A stretch of DNA of 64,000 bases, taken from positions 248,001 through 312,000 of the forward strand of contig NZ_FORX01000003.1 of NCBI RefSeq assembly GCF_900114115.1, given 5' to 3'. A program made the translations under genes and the position numbers. The stretch is from Desulfomicrobium apsheronum. GTDB lineage: Bacteria; Desulfobacterota; Desulfovibrionia; Desulfovibrionales; Desulfomicrobiaceae. Position 1 is the first letter of the stretch, and every line of letters begins with the position of its first letter. Positions 28,864 to 39,181 of the stretch are shown here, in pieces. The notes below the pieces were generated by a model that saw nothing but the letters and a program-made list of their open reading frames with translations, was not told where the DNA came from and searched no databases.

Positions 28864-30696
28864 TTAGATGATTCCATACAGGGGTCTGCCGGGCAGGGCA
28901 AGTTCGTCCACTCTTTTTTCGATTTCCGCCACACTGACCAGCGCCGGGGCATGATAGGTCTTGAGCCGGGCGTCGACGACCATGCTCGTGCATCCCCAAT
29001 GCTTGCAGTGCGTGAATCCGTTCAGTCCGTAGGTGTCCGTGGCTGGGTCCGAGCGGGTGAAGGTCACCCACAGGAAATTGTCCCAGGAATCCGCCGTGAA
29101 CTCGGCGTCATCGGCGACAACGATGAGCGGGAAGCCGCGCAGGTCGGCTTTTACCAGAACCTGACACAGATTTTCCATGGCCGGGTCGTGGGTGTCGCGC
29201 GGCTGGGCATGGGCCGGACCGGAGAGGACCAGCATGCCCGGAGCAAAAAAGCGCGGATTGGAGAACCCGTCCGGCAGGGACAGGGCGGGCAAGGCCGTGC
29301 CGAGTTCGCGTTTGGGATTTCCGGCGGCCGTCCAGAGCACCTTGGAGCCCTGGTTGAGGCTGATGCCGGAATAATCGAGCGTGTCCATGGTCGTGCGGGT
29401 GATGAAATGCAGATCCCGCGACAGATCGAGTCGTTCCAGCACATGTCCGAGGAACCGGGGCACATCGTGGCAGGACAGTTCCGGATCGTCCTCGCGAGCG
29501 GCGAGGATGACGTACTTGGAGAGGGAGGTCTGGGTCGTGCCCAGCAGTGAAAGCCCGTTGGTGATGAGCTCCTGAGGCTGGCGCTCGCCCGCATAGGGCA
29601 CGTAGCGCTCGCTGCCCACGGCCAAAAGGAGCGGATGCACCCCGGCCGCGTCCACGGCGTGCACCTGGTGCACGCCTCCGAAAACCTGCGGCACCAGTTC
29701 TGCGGTCAGTTCATGGATGAACGCGCCGAACATGGTATCCTCCTGGGGCGGACGGCCCACCGTGGTGAAAGGCCAGACGGCGCCTTCGCGGTGTAGCACC
29801 TCGGAAACCTGCATGACCGGAAAATCGTGCGCCAGGCTGTAGTAGCCGAGATGGTCCCCGAAGGGGCCTTCGGGCTTCTGCACGCCGGGGTCGATGTATC
29901 CACGGATGCAGAAATCCGCCTCAGCCGGGATCGGCAGCTCCCCGGGCCGCTTGACCATGGGCACGCGATGCCCGCCCAGCGCACCGGCAAAGAGCATCTC
30001 GGCGATGCCCTCGGGCAGGGGCATGATGGCGGCCAGCGTCATGGCCGGAGGTCCGCCGACGAAAATGTTCACGGGCAGGCGGGTCTTGCGCGCGATGGCT
30101 TCGGCGTGATGATAGCCTATGCCGCGATGGATCTGGTAGTGCAGCCCCACTTCCCGGTCCTTTTCAAACTCGTTGCCCGAGAGCTGAATGCGGTACATGC
30201 CAAGGTTCGAACCCATGTATCCGGGCTTTGAAGGGCTCTCGGAATAGACCAGCGGCAGGGTCACGTAGGCCCCGCCGTCCATGGGCCAGGACACGAGCTG
30301 CGGGAGCTGCGAAATGCTGGTGGTGTGGGCCATGATCGGGCCGTTGCTGACGGTCTTGGGCAGGGTGTGCCAGGCACCAAGGGCCAGCCCTGGCCAGAGC
30401 GCGGGCTTTTTCAGAACGCTCGCCGGATCGGCCTTGGCCGAAAGCATGGCCTCCACGCGGCGCAGGGTGGCGCGGAAAATGAATTTTGTCCGCGCCAGTG
30501 TACCGAAAATATTGGCGGCCATGGGAAATTTCGTGCCCTTGACGTTGGTGAAGAGCAGTGCCGGTCCACCGGCCTGAAAGACCCTGCGCTGAATTGCTCC
30601 GGCCTCGATAAAGGGGTCAATGGGCTCATTGATGCGGACCAGCTGTTTGGTTCGCTCCAGATCGTCGAGGCAGGTTTTGAGATTGCGGTAGATCAT
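28864..30696 (-). CDS. UbiD-family decarboxylase, probably menaquinone biosynthesis (MqnL type)
   Basis: Prenylated-FMN-dependent aromatic acid decarboxylase fold. 610 residues, the longer form associated with the futalosine menaquinone route (SCO4490-like). IHRGIGYHHAE lies in the prFMN-binding part and EGPFGDHLGYYSL holds the catalytic-glutamate region. No UbiX-like prFMN synthase is in the window. The MqnL assignment rests on length, on MIYRNLKTCLDDLE at the N-terminus and on mqnB/mqnD being encoded 8 kb away; the substrate is inferred. ATG at 30696 follows GGAG. Confidence 0.85.
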   Translation of the reverse strand: MIYRNLKTCLDDLERTKQLVRINEPIDPFIEAGAIQRRVFQAGGPALLFTNVKGTKFPMAANIFGTLARTKFIFRATLRRVEAMLSAKADPASVLKKPALWPGLALGAWHTLPKTVSNGPIMAHTTSISQLPQLVSWPMDGGAYVTLPLVYSESPSKPGYMGSNLGMYRIQLSGNEFEKDREVGLHYQIHRGIGYHHAEAIARKTRLPVNIFVGGPPAMTLAAIMPLPEGIAEMLFAGALGGHRVPMVKRPGELPIPAEADFCIRGYIDPGVQKPEGPFGDHLGYYSLAHDFPVMQVSEVLHREGAVWPFTTVGRPPQEDTMFGAFIHELTAELVPQVFGGVHQVHAVDAAGVHPLLLAVGSERYVPYAGERQPQELITNGLSLLGTTQTSLSKYVILAAREDDPELSCHDVPRFLGHVLERLDLSRDLHFITRTTMDTLDYSGISLNQGSKVLWTAAGNPKRELGTALPALSLPDGFSNPRFFAPGMLVLSGPAHAQPRDTHDPAMENLCQVLVKADLRGFPLIVVADDAEFTADSWDNFLWVTFTRSDPATDTYGLNGFTHCKHWGCTSMVVDARLKTYHAPALVSVAEIEKRVDELALPGRPLYGII

Positions 30697-30734
30697 GGGG
30701 TGCTCCGGGGACTGGGGCTTTGTAAGCTTTTTGG

Positions 30735-30778
30735 TGGACTCTACGGACGTTATGGACGGAATGGACTGGACGGACGGC
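30735..30778. repeat. 9-bp periodic GGAC repeat downstream of fxsA
   Basis: GGAC recurs at 30736, 30745, 30754 and 30763 (period 9), then at 30768 and 30772. The unit resembles YGGACNNNA. It fills part of the 109-base gap between fxsA and ubiD, which holds nothing else I recognise. Confidence 0.6.
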
Positions 30779-30805
30779 TTGGGTGGTTGCGCCGGAGGCT
30801 TGCCT

Positions 30806-31201
30806 TTATCTGTGGAACGTTATGTGTACGTTGGGATTTTGCCGCCATTCGTCGAACTTCTTGCGCAGCCACTTTTTGAACAGGTTGCGCGTTGCCGGCA
30901 GAAGGATGAGCAGACCTGCGATATCCGTCAGAAAACCCGGCGTCAGGAGCACCATTCCGGCCAGAAAGATGAGCACGCCGTCGAGGAGCTCTTCGGCGGG
31001 CATGAAGCCCTGGTCCAGATTCTCGCGGATGCGCATCATGGTCGACAGCCCCTGCATGCGCGCCAGATGCGCTCCGGCCAGGGCCGTCAAGATGACCAGG
31101 GCGACGGTCGGGAAGGCCCCGATGGAACTGCCGACGGTGACCAGCACGTAAATCTCGGCCACCGGCACCAACACAAAGAGCAAAAACAGCTTTCCAAACA
31201 T
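30806..31201 (-). CDS. fxsA: FxsA-family membrane protein
   Basis: 131 residues with about three to four hydrophobic segments: LFLLFVLVPVAEIYVLVTVG at the start, then TVALVILTALAGAHLA and GVLIFLAGMVLLTPGFLTDIAGLLILLP. The PGFLTD motif is characteristic. In E. coli FxsA overproduction relieves F-plasmid exclusion of phage T7; the native role is unknown. ATG at 31201 follows GGAGGGATA and shares a base with the serB stop (TAATG), so it is coupled to serB. Confidence 0.92.
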   Translation of the reverse strand: MFGKLFLLFVLVPVAEIYVLVTVGSSIGAFPTVALVILTALAGAHLARMQGLSTMMRIRENLDQGFMPAEELLDGVLIFLAGMVLLTPGFLTDIAGLLILLPATRNLFKKWLRKKFDEWRQNPNVHITFHR

Positions 31202-32436
31202 TATCCCTCCCTTCCGGCCAGTTGATCCACGGTTTCGCGGTCCCGGAGGCCCAGAAAATAGAGCACGCCGTCAAGTCCCACGTTGGATATGGCCTGCCCC
31301 GCGCCCTGACGGACCACGGGCTTGGCGTGAAAGGCGATGCCGAGCCCGGCCACGTCGAGCATGGGCAGATCGTTGGCCCCGTCGCCCACGGCGATGACCT
31401 GCGACAGGGAGATATGTTCCTCGGCGGCGATGGCCTTCAGCAGCCGGGCCTTGCCCGCGCCGTCGACGATCTCGCCTACCAGTCCGCCGGTCAGGACTCC
31501 GTCTTTTATCTCAAGCTCGTTGGCGTGCACGTAGTCGATGCCAAGCTGCTCCTGCAGACGGTGCCCGAAATAATTGAAACCGCCGGACAGGATGGCGATG
31601 GTGTAGCCAAGGCTCTTCAGGGTGCGGATGAGTCTTTCCGCGCCTTCGGTCATGGGCAGGGTCGCGGCGACATCCTGCAACACGGACTCGGGCAGACCCT
31701 TGAGCAGGCTCACGCGCTTACGCAGGCTCTGGGAAAAATCCAGCTCCCCGCGCATGGCCGCCTCGGTGATGGCCGCGACCTCCTCGCCCACTCCGGCCCG
31801 CTTGGCCAGTTCGTCGATGACTTCGGCCTGGATCAGGGTCGAATCCATGTCGAAACAGACCAGCCGACGAATGCGACGGAAGGCGTTGTCTTCCTGAAAG
31901 CCGATGTCGATGCCCTGTTCCCGGGAGAGGTCCAGAAAAGCGGCGCGCATGCCGGAGATGTCTTCCGGAGTTCCGCGCACGGAAAATTCGAGGCAGGACC
32001 GGGGCATGGCCGGGGGGTTGGTCAGGGATCTGCGACCCGAAAGACGGGTGATACAGTCGATACTCAGTCCGTGCGAGGTGATCACCTCGGCCATGGCCGC
32101 CAGATTGGCCGCCGATATCGTTCGTCCGAGCACGGTCACGATATGCCGCTTGCGCCCCTGCACACCGACCCAGCGTTCGTAATCGTCCTCGGTCACGGGC
32201 GAAAACTTGAGGTGCAGGTCCTGATTGTGAGCCCAGTAGAGGAGGTCCTTCAGAATGGGCGACGATTCGTTCTCACGCGGCACCTCGATGAGCACGCCAA
32301 GCGAGAGGTCGTCGTGAATGACGGACTGGCTAATGTCGAGGATGGTCACCCCGGATTCGGCCAGCTGTCCCATGATTCCGGCCAGCAGGCCGTCCCGGTC
32401 CGTGCCGGCGATTTGTATGAGAATGATTTCGCGCAT
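31201..32436 (-). CDS. serB: phosphoserine phosphatase with N-terminal ACT domains
   Basis: Dephosphorylates phosphoserine in the last step of serine synthesis. 411 residues: two ACT domains (about 1-80 and 90-170), then the HAD phosphatase with DMDSTLIQ (nucleophile Asp), ILSGGFNYFGHRL and the metal-binding VGDGANDLPML. The ACT domains suggest serine feedback control. ATG at 32436 lies just after the holB stop, with only a weak ribosome site (AGAAG), so re-initiation from holB is likely. Confidence 0.96.
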   Translation of the reverse strand: MREIILIQIAGTDRDGLLAGIMGQLAESGVTILDISQSVIHDDLSLGVLIEVPRENESSPILKDLLYWAHNQDLHLKFSPVTEDDYERWVGVQGRKRHIVTVLGRTISAANLAAMAEVITSHGLSIDCITRLSGRRSLTNPPAMPRSCLEFSVRGTPEDISGMRAAFLDLSREQGIDIGFQEDNAFRRIRRLVCFDMDSTLIQAEVIDELAKRAGVGEEVAAITEAAMRGELDFSQSLRKRVSLLKGLPESVLQDVAATLPMTEGAERLIRTLKSLGYTIAILSGGFNYFGHRLQEQLGIDYVHANELEIKDGVLTGGLVGEIVDGAGKARLLKAIAAEEHISLSQVIAVGDGANDLPMLDVAGLGIAFHAKPVVRQGAGQAISNVGLDGVLYFLGLRDRETVDQLAGREG

Positions 32437-32440
32437 CTTC

Positions 32441-33286
32441 TTATTTGTGCAGGAGGTTCCACATGCGTATGGCGACCCACTCCAGCACCACGGCTGGATT
32501 GGCCCCCACTTCCAGACTTTCGAGGGCATTCTCGATGATCACGCCCACCTGACGCACCGCGACCACATCCAGCCGCGCGGCCAGCAGACGGGCCAGCTCG
32601 GTCAGGGGGTTGCCATACCCGGCCTGGACCAGGCTGCGCTGCACCTCGCGCAGGATGGAGTCGGCCATCCGCGCGTCCACGTTGCCCTTGCGCCCCGTCC
32701 ATTCTAGCCAGGCGCCCTTGCCGCTCTGGATGAACTCGCACAGAGCGCGCAGGCGCTCGCCCAGATCGGAGTCTTCGAACCCGCCCTTGGGCCAACCCAA
32801 GGTAAGCACGAAACTGCGGGACACCAGGGTCGGCAGCAAAATTTCACGGCTCGGAGCCAAGAGTACAAAGACGTTGCCCGGGCTTGGCTCCTCCAGGGAC
32901 TTGAGCAGCGCATTGGCCGCGCCGTCGCCCAGGGCCTGCGCCTCGGCCAGGATGACCACGCGCGGTCCCCGACCAGCGGGCGGATCGCCGAGCACGGCGC
33001 GCACTTCGCGCACCGTATCCACGTTGATCGAACCCTCGGCCCCGTTCAGAAGAAAAAGATCACGGCAGGCGTTGTCCGCGATCTGCAGACAGATGCGGCA
33101 TTCTCCGCACGGAGGAGCCGCCTCGCGGCACATCAGCCGCGCGGCCCAGAAAAGACCGAAGGCCAGACGTTCGGAAGCGTTTCCGCCTTCCAGGAGCAGT
33201 GAATTGGGCGGAGCCTGGGCGAGGCGTTCCAGAAACCCCGCGATGCGGGGCTGGGAGGAGATGATATGCTGCCAGGGTGTGGACAT
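32441..33286 (-). CDS. holB: DNA polymerase III delta-prime subunit (HolB-like)
   Basis: Clamp-loader subunit, 281 residues. The AAA+ fold is visible: LLLEGGNASERLAFGLFWA (degenerate Walker A, as in other delta-prime proteins), a zinc module with CGECRIC, then VDTVREVRAVLGDPP, VVILAEAQALGDGAANALLKSLEEP and SRSF at the sensor region. The C-terminal collar domain is short. ATG at 33286 follows the purA terminator, so its expression may depend on readthrough or its own promoter. Confidence 0.88.
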   Translation of the reverse strand: MSTPWQHIISSQPRIAGFLERLAQAPPNSLLLEGGNASERLAFGLFWAARLMCREAAPPCGECRICLQIADNACRDLFLLNGAEGSINVDTVREVRAVLGDPPAGRGPRVVILAEAQALGDGAANALLKSLEEPSPGNVFVLLAPSREILLPTLVSRSFVLTLGWPKGGFEDSDLGERLRALCEFIQSGKGAWLEWTGRKGNVDARMADSILREVQRSLVQAGYGNPLTELARLLAARLDVVAVRQVGVIIENALESLEVGANPAVVLEWVAIRMWNLLHK

Positions 33287-33290
33287 GATG

Positions 33291-33317
33291 AAAAAATGGG
33301 AGGCGAACCTCCCATTG
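33291..33317 (-). terminator. intrinsic terminator after purA
   Basis: On the minus strand AATGGGAGG, a small loop containing TTCG, then CCTCCCATT and further T. It starts right after the purA stop codon and just before holB. Confidence 0.88.
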
Positions 33318-34679
<1,362 letters not shown>

Positions 34680-34863
34680 ATTTACGCAATCGATTGGTCC
34701 GGGAAAACTCGAACCAGCCAATTCGCGCCGGCCGCGCGTCAGGCCCCAGGCCCCGGCACGGCACGGGATTTGCCGTCCATCCGGGCCTGTGCTAGGGGCA
34801 CATGGATTCACACGGCCCGGACCTGCGCCGGACAACGCCAAATCCTCTTTTCGGAGAATATAT

Positions 34864-36138
34864 ATGAGTGATCTCAAGAAGATGTATCATACACTGAACC
34901 GGGACTCCTTTCCCGCCGACCTGACCTTGACCGTGGGCGAACAGACCATCCGCTACGCCAAGAAAACCTGGAACATCGGTGGAGAACAAAAAGGATTGCG
35001 CTACGGCGAAAACCCGGACCAGCCCGCTGCGCTCTATGAAGTGGTCGAGAGCTCCTTCAACATGGACGGCGTCGCCTTCCAGCAGGGACAGCACAAACTC
35101 GTGTCGAGCCTGACCGAGGAAAACCTGATCCAGTCCGGCAAGCATCCGGGCAAGATCAACCTGACCGACGTGGACAACGGCATCAACATGCTCCAGTACC
35201 TCACGGCCAAGCCCGCCGCCATCATCCTGAAGCACAACAATCCCTGCGGTGCGGCCTGGTCTGACGAGGGCCTGTTCACGGCCCTGACACGCGCCTTCGC
35301 CTCCGACCGCATCGCAGCCTTCGGCGGCACCATCATCGTCAACCGCGCCCTAGACAAGGACTGCGCCGAGTTCATAAGCGGAAGCTACTTCGAAGTCATC
35401 GCCGCCCCGGATTTCACGGCCGAGGCCCTGACCGTCCTGACCGCGAAAAAGAACCTGCGCATCATCGGCATCCCGGCGCTGGCCGAGCTGGAAAAAATTG
35501 TCGGCACCCCTTTTCTGGATATAAAGTCCTTGGTCGATGGCGGGCTCATCATCCAGGCCTCCTTCAGAAACAGAATCCTGACCGAGGAAGATTTCCTGCC
35601 CGCCGAGGCGATCAAGGACGGCACCACCCACCTGGCCCGCAAGCCCAGCCACCGCGAAGCCGAGGACCTGCTCTTCGCCTGGGCCGTGGAAGCCGGAGTG
35701 ACCTCAAACTCCATCATCTTCGCCCGCGACGGGGCCACCGTCTCCATCGGCACGGGCGAACAGGACCGGGTCGGCTGCGTCGAACTGACCATCCAGAAGG
35801 CCTACACCAAGTACGCCGACAAGCAGGCCTTCGAACGCCACAGTCTCTCCCTGTACGAGCTGAAGCAAAAAGCCCGGGCGGACCAGGAGTTGGCCTCTTC
35901 CCTGGCCGAAATCCTGGCCCAAACCGAACAGGACAAGGGCGGCCTGCCCGGAACGGTCCTCGTTTCGGACGGATTCTTCCCCTTCCGTGACGGCGTGGAT
36001 CTGGCCATTGCCCAAGGTGTGACCGCCATCGCCCAGCCCGGCGGCTCCATCCGCGACTGGGAAATCATCCAGGCCGTAAACAGCGCCACCCCGCAGGTGG
36101 CCATGGTCTTCACCGGCCAGCGCTCCTTCAAACACTAG
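34864..36138 (+). CDS. stand-alone AICAR transformylase (PurH C-terminal half)
   Basis: Transfers a formyl group to AICAR to give FAICAR. 424 residues that cover only the transformylase part of bifunctional PurH: LRYGENPDQPAALYE, LKHNNPCGAA, AFGGTIIVN and the C-terminal SDGFFPFRDGVDLA, IAQPGGSIRD, TGQRSFKH are its signatures. The IMP cyclohydrolase half is a separate gene at 40846-41439. ATG at 34864 follows GGAGAATAT; the upstream extension of this frame crosses the purA promoter region and is rejected. Confidence 0.95.
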   Translation: MSDLKKMYHTLNRDSFPADLTLTVGEQTIRYAKKTWNIGGEQKGLRYGENPDQPAALYEVVESSFNMDGVAFQQGQHKLVSSLTEENLIQSGKHPGKINLTDVDNGINMLQYLTAKPAAIILKHNNPCGAAWSDEGLFTALTRAFASDRIAAFGGTIIVNRALDKDCAEFISGSYFEVIAAPDFTAEALTVLTAKKNLRIIGIPALAELEKIVGTPFLDIKSLVDGGLIIQASFRNRILTEEDFLPAEAIKDGTTHLARKPSHREAEDLLFAWAVEAGVTSNSIIFARDGATVSIGTGEQDRVGCVELTIQKAYTKYADKQAFERHSLSLYELKQKARADQELASSLAEILAQTEQDKGGLPGTVLVSDGFFPFRDGVDLAIAQGVTAIAQPGGSIRDWEIIQAVNSATPQVAMVFTGQRSFKH

Positions 36139-36207
36139 AACACGGCCCAAGGGCCGTTCACCCGAGCCGGCCAGGCCGGCTCACGCGCACAGCGCATAAG
36201 GCCTTTT

Positions 36208-38250
36208 ATGTCCTCTTCTCTATCCCTGCAGCCAGGGTGCATCATGGAATTCCTGCAGGATAACCAGCCCGTCACGGCCTGGGTCCTGGACGTCCAGGGA
36301 CCTCGCCTGCGGGTCTTCACCTCGGGACAGCGAGAGCTCAAGCTCCCCCTGTCCCGCGTCCTGCCATGGATTGGCCCCCAATGCCCGGCGGATAGCAGCC
36401 GTCAGGAGATGCTCGACCTGCTGCGCACGCACAACGGCCGCCGGGAGCGCCTGGCAGAATCCGTCGACGCGCTGGAAATCTGGGATCTGGCCCAAGGCGA
36501 AGTGGACGAAGCGGGCATTGAATGGTTCGCAAGCCTTGTCTTCGAGGACGCGAGTCCCGACCAGCTGTCGGCCCTCGGGCGCAAGCTGCTGCAGACCAAG
36601 ACCCATTTCAAGTTCTCCCCGCCTCAGTTCGAGATCTATCCGCAGGAGACCGTGGAGCGACGCCAGGAAGAGCTGCGCAAGGCTCAGGAGCGCGAACGCC
36701 TGGTCGGCTTCGGGCAGGTCTTTCTGCGCGGGCTGTGGGACATCTTCTGCAAGCGCAAAAGCACCTTGCCCCAGCCCGACGAGGAGCAGGCGGGCCGCAT
36801 CCGCGACCTGCTCATGACCCGTCTGTGCAACCCCGACGACCGGGATTCGGACGCCCTGTGGAAGACCATGTGCCAGGGCATGCCGGAAGACCCGCACCTG
36901 CCGCTCTTTCTGGCCCAGGCCTGGGGCATCGTGCCGCCGCATTTCAATTTCCACCTCTGCCGCGCCCAATACTACTGGGAGCCGGACTGGGCCGAAGCCC
37001 ACGCCGAGGCTGTCACGGCCCTGCAGGAAAGGGTCCTGGCCACGCGCACCGAACCCGCCGCAGAAATCGTGACCATCGACTCATCCAGCACCCAGGACAT
37101 CGACGACGGCTTCGACCTGACACGCGACCAGGACGGGTTCAAGCTGCATCTGGCCCTGGCCTGCCCCTGTCTTGGCTGGGAGTTCGGCAGTCCCCTGGAC
37201 AAGGCGGTGCTGCACCGCTTCACCTCCCTCTATCTGCCCGAAGGCACCAGCCACATGCTGCCCGAGACCCTGGGCAAGGATTTCTTCAGTCTGCGTGCCG
37301 GACAGGAACGCCCGGCTCTGATCATTTCCTTCGATCTGGATCCGGAGGGAGCCTTGCGCTCCTTTGACCCGCAAATCGCTTGGATCAGCATAAAGGCCAA
37401 CCTGACCTACACGGGCGTTGAAAACGAAATCGCGACAGCCGCTCCCGGGATGCTGCATCACGCCCGCGACCTGGCCACCCTGCTGCGACAGGCACGCATC
37501 CGCGATCACGCCGTGATCATGGACCAGCCCGATCCGCGCATGGTCCTGTGCAAGGATTCGGTCAACCCGGAAGTCGAGGTCGTGCAATCCGAATCCACGC
37601 CCGAAGCGCAGAAAATCGTGTCCGAGTTCATGATCCTGGCCAACAAGGCCATGGGCTCGTGGGCCCGGGAGACCGGCACCGCCCTGCTGTTCAGGACCCA
37701 GAATATCACGCTGCCCGCCGAAAGCGCCGGAGTCTGGACCGATCCCACGGACATCTATCGCATCATCAACAATATGGGCCCCTCCATTCTTGAATGCGAG
37801 CCCCGGCGTCACGCCACCATCGGAGCCAAGGCCTATGCCCCGGTGACCTCGCCGCTCAGGCGTTATTCGGACTTCATCAACATGGCCCAGATCATGGCCA
37901 GACTGACCGGACACGGGCGCCTGCTGAACCAGGCCGAGCTCGAAAGCCTGCTCCCGCTGCTGTCCAGCAGGGCCGAGCTGGTCGGCCAGGTCCAGCGCAT
38001 GCGCCCACGATACTGGAAATACGAATATTTCAGGCAAAATCACAAAAAAATGCGCTGGTCCGGGATCATCGTCGATCCGGGCTCGCACCTGGTGACCATC
38101 TCCCTGCCGGATCTGCAACTCTTCCTGAAGGCTCCGCGCAAGATCTTCGGGGACAAGATCCGGCTCGGCCAGGGTTTTTCCATCAGAATCGGCAAGGTCG
38201 ATCCCCTTAACAACGAGATCAAGATCGTCGAGGCCTGGGAGGAGGAATGA
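36208..38250 (+). CDS. RNase II/RNB-family exoribonuclease
   Basis: Processive 3'-5' exoribonuclease family. 680 residues. A long N-terminal region (about 1-290) has no domain I can name, except a small beta-rich start. The RNB catalytic core follows: VTIDSSSTQDIDDGFDL carries the metal-binding aspartates, AWISIKANLTYTGVENEI and the YAPVTSPLRRYSDFINM motif mark the core. A short basic C-terminal beta domain replaces an evident S1 domain. ATG at 36208 follows AAGG; MEFLQD at 36244 is an alternative. Not clearly RNase II or RNase R. Confidence 0.9.
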   Translation: MSSSLSLQPGCIMEFLQDNQPVTAWVLDVQGPRLRVFTSGQRELKLPLSRVLPWIGPQCPADSSRQEMLDLLRTHNGRRERLAESVDALEIWDLAQGEVDEAGIEWFASLVFEDASPDQLSALGRKLLQTKTHFKFSPPQFEIYPQETVERRQEELRKAQERERLVGFGQVFLRGLWDIFCKRKSTLPQPDEEQAGRIRDLLMTRLCNPDDRDSDALWKTMCQGMPEDPHLPLFLAQAWGIVPPHFNFHLCRAQYYWEPDWAEAHAEAVTALQERVLATRTEPAAEIVTIDSSSTQDIDDGFDLTRDQDGFKLHLALACPCLGWEFGSPLDKAVLHRFTSLYLPEGTSHMLPETLGKDFFSLRAGQERPALIISFDLDPEGALRSFDPQIAWISIKANLTYTGVENEIATAAPGMLHHARDLATLLRQARIRDHAVIMDQPDPRMVLCKDSVNPEVEVVQSESTPEAQKIVSEFMILANKAMGSWARETGTALLFRTQNITLPAESAGVWTDPTDIYRIINNMGPSILECEPRRHATIGAKAYAPVTSPLRRYSDFINMAQIMARLTGHGRLLNQAELESLLPLLSSRAELVGQVQRMRPRYWKYEYFRQNHKKMRWSGIIVDPGSHLVTISLPDLQLFLKAPRKIFGDKIRLGQGFSIRIGKVDPLNNEIKIVEAWEEE

Positions 38251-38329
38251 ACTTGTCCGGCAGGCCATTTTCACGTAGGGGATTTCGGCACATGCCAATC
38301 CAACTTTCCAAAGACCAAGGAGACTGCAC

Positions 38330-38914
38330 ATGGTGACAATATTCTGGCTCGCAATCAGCTATCTTCTGGGCGCCATGCCCTTCGGCCTTTTGATCTCCAG
38401 AACCTGCTGCGGCATCGACCCGCGCAATGAAGGCAGCGGCAACATCGGGGCGACCAACGTCGGCCGCCTCTGCGGAACCAAGTACGGAGCCCTGACCCTG
38501 GCCCTGGACATGCTGAAAGGCTTTGTGCCCGTGGCCTTGGCCGCGAGCTTCTCGGATTCCTACTTTTTTCTGACGCTGGTCGCCACGGCTGCGATTTGCG
38601 GTCACATGTTCTCCGTGTTCCTGCACGGCAAGGGCGGCAAGGGTGTGGCCACCTGGGTGGGAGCCTTCGTGGCCATCTCCACCTCAGGGACGATACTCTG
38701 CGGCCTGGGATTCCTCGCGGCCCTGTACTTCTACAATTTCGTGTCCCTGGCCTCCCTGGTCATGGTCGCCCTGATGCCGGTCGTCCTGCTCTTCCAGGGC
38801 CTTTATGGCGCCATTCCCCTGGCCCTGGTGCTCATGGCGCTGATTTTCTGGAAACACTCCGAAAACATTCAGCGCCTCATGGCAGGCGAAGAGCATCCCT
38901 GGAAAATGAAGTAG
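38330..38914 (+). CDS. plsY: acyl-phosphate:glycerol-3-phosphate acyltransferase
   Basis: Inner-membrane enzyme that acylates glycerol 3-phosphate with acyl phosphate. 194 residues, about five membrane spans. The three conserved loops are clear: EGSGNIGATNVGR, GHMFSVFLHGKGGKGVATW and the C-terminal FWKHSENIQRLMAGEE. ATG at 38330 follows AAGGAG. Its substrate is the product of gpsA, also in this window. Confidence 0.97.
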   Translation: MVTIFWLAISYLLGAMPFGLLISRTCCGIDPRNEGSGNIGATNVGRLCGTKYGALTLALDMLKGFVPVALAASFSDSYFFLTLVATAAICGHMFSVFLHGKGGKGVATWVGAFVAISTSGTILCGLGFLAALYFYNFVSLASLVMVALMPVVLLFQGLYGAIPLALVLMALIFWKHSENIQRLMAGEEHPWKMK

Positions 38915-38932
38915 CCTTCATCTCGAATGCAA

Positions 38933-38979
38933 CGCGAAAAGCGCGGAAACCTCAAGGGTTTTCGCGCTTTTCGCTTTTC
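38933..38979 (+). terminator. intrinsic terminator after plsY
   Basis: AAAAGCGCG and CGCGCTTTT enclose an inner AAACC/GGGTTT stem, followed by a T-rich tail. It lies about 20 bases after the plsY stop. Confidence 0.85.
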
Positions 38980-39021
38980 AGGGCAGATGCCTGGAGGGAC
39001 GAAGGGTTCGCGCCAGATGAA

Positions 39022-39050
39022 GCATGGATTCCCGCCTGCGCGGGAATGAC
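39022..39050 (+). repeat. left arm of a perfect 29-bp inverted repeat
   Basis: Exact reverse complement of 39118-39146, with 67 bases between. Each arm has its own palindrome (ATTCCCGC with GCGGGAAT), the pattern of a dispersed REP-like element found in many proteobacteria. Confidence 0.88.
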
Positions 39051-39117
39051 GTGGTCGCAAGGCGAAAATTCCTGGCCGTCGTCGATCCGTAACCACCAAT
39101 TCAGGCGTTGTTCATGT

Positions 39118-39146
39118 GTCATTCCCGCGCAGGCGGGAATCCATGC
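39118..39146 (-). repeat. right arm of the perfect 29-bp inverted repeat
   Basis: Matches 39022-39050 in reverse complement without mismatch. The 265-base plsY-hflX interval therefore holds a terminator, a REP-like pair and a hairpin over the hflX stop, but no gene. Confidence 0.88.
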
Positions 39147-39157
39147 CTTTACCGGAG

Positions 39158-39181
39158 GAGGCTTTGCACTGGCAAAGCCTC
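39158..39181 (-). other. 10-bp hairpin overlapping the hflX stop codon
   Basis: GAGGCTTTGC pairs with GCAAAGCCTC around a four-base loop. No T run follows on the minus strand, so it is a weak terminator candidate or an mRNA 3'-end stabiliser. Confidence 0.5.
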
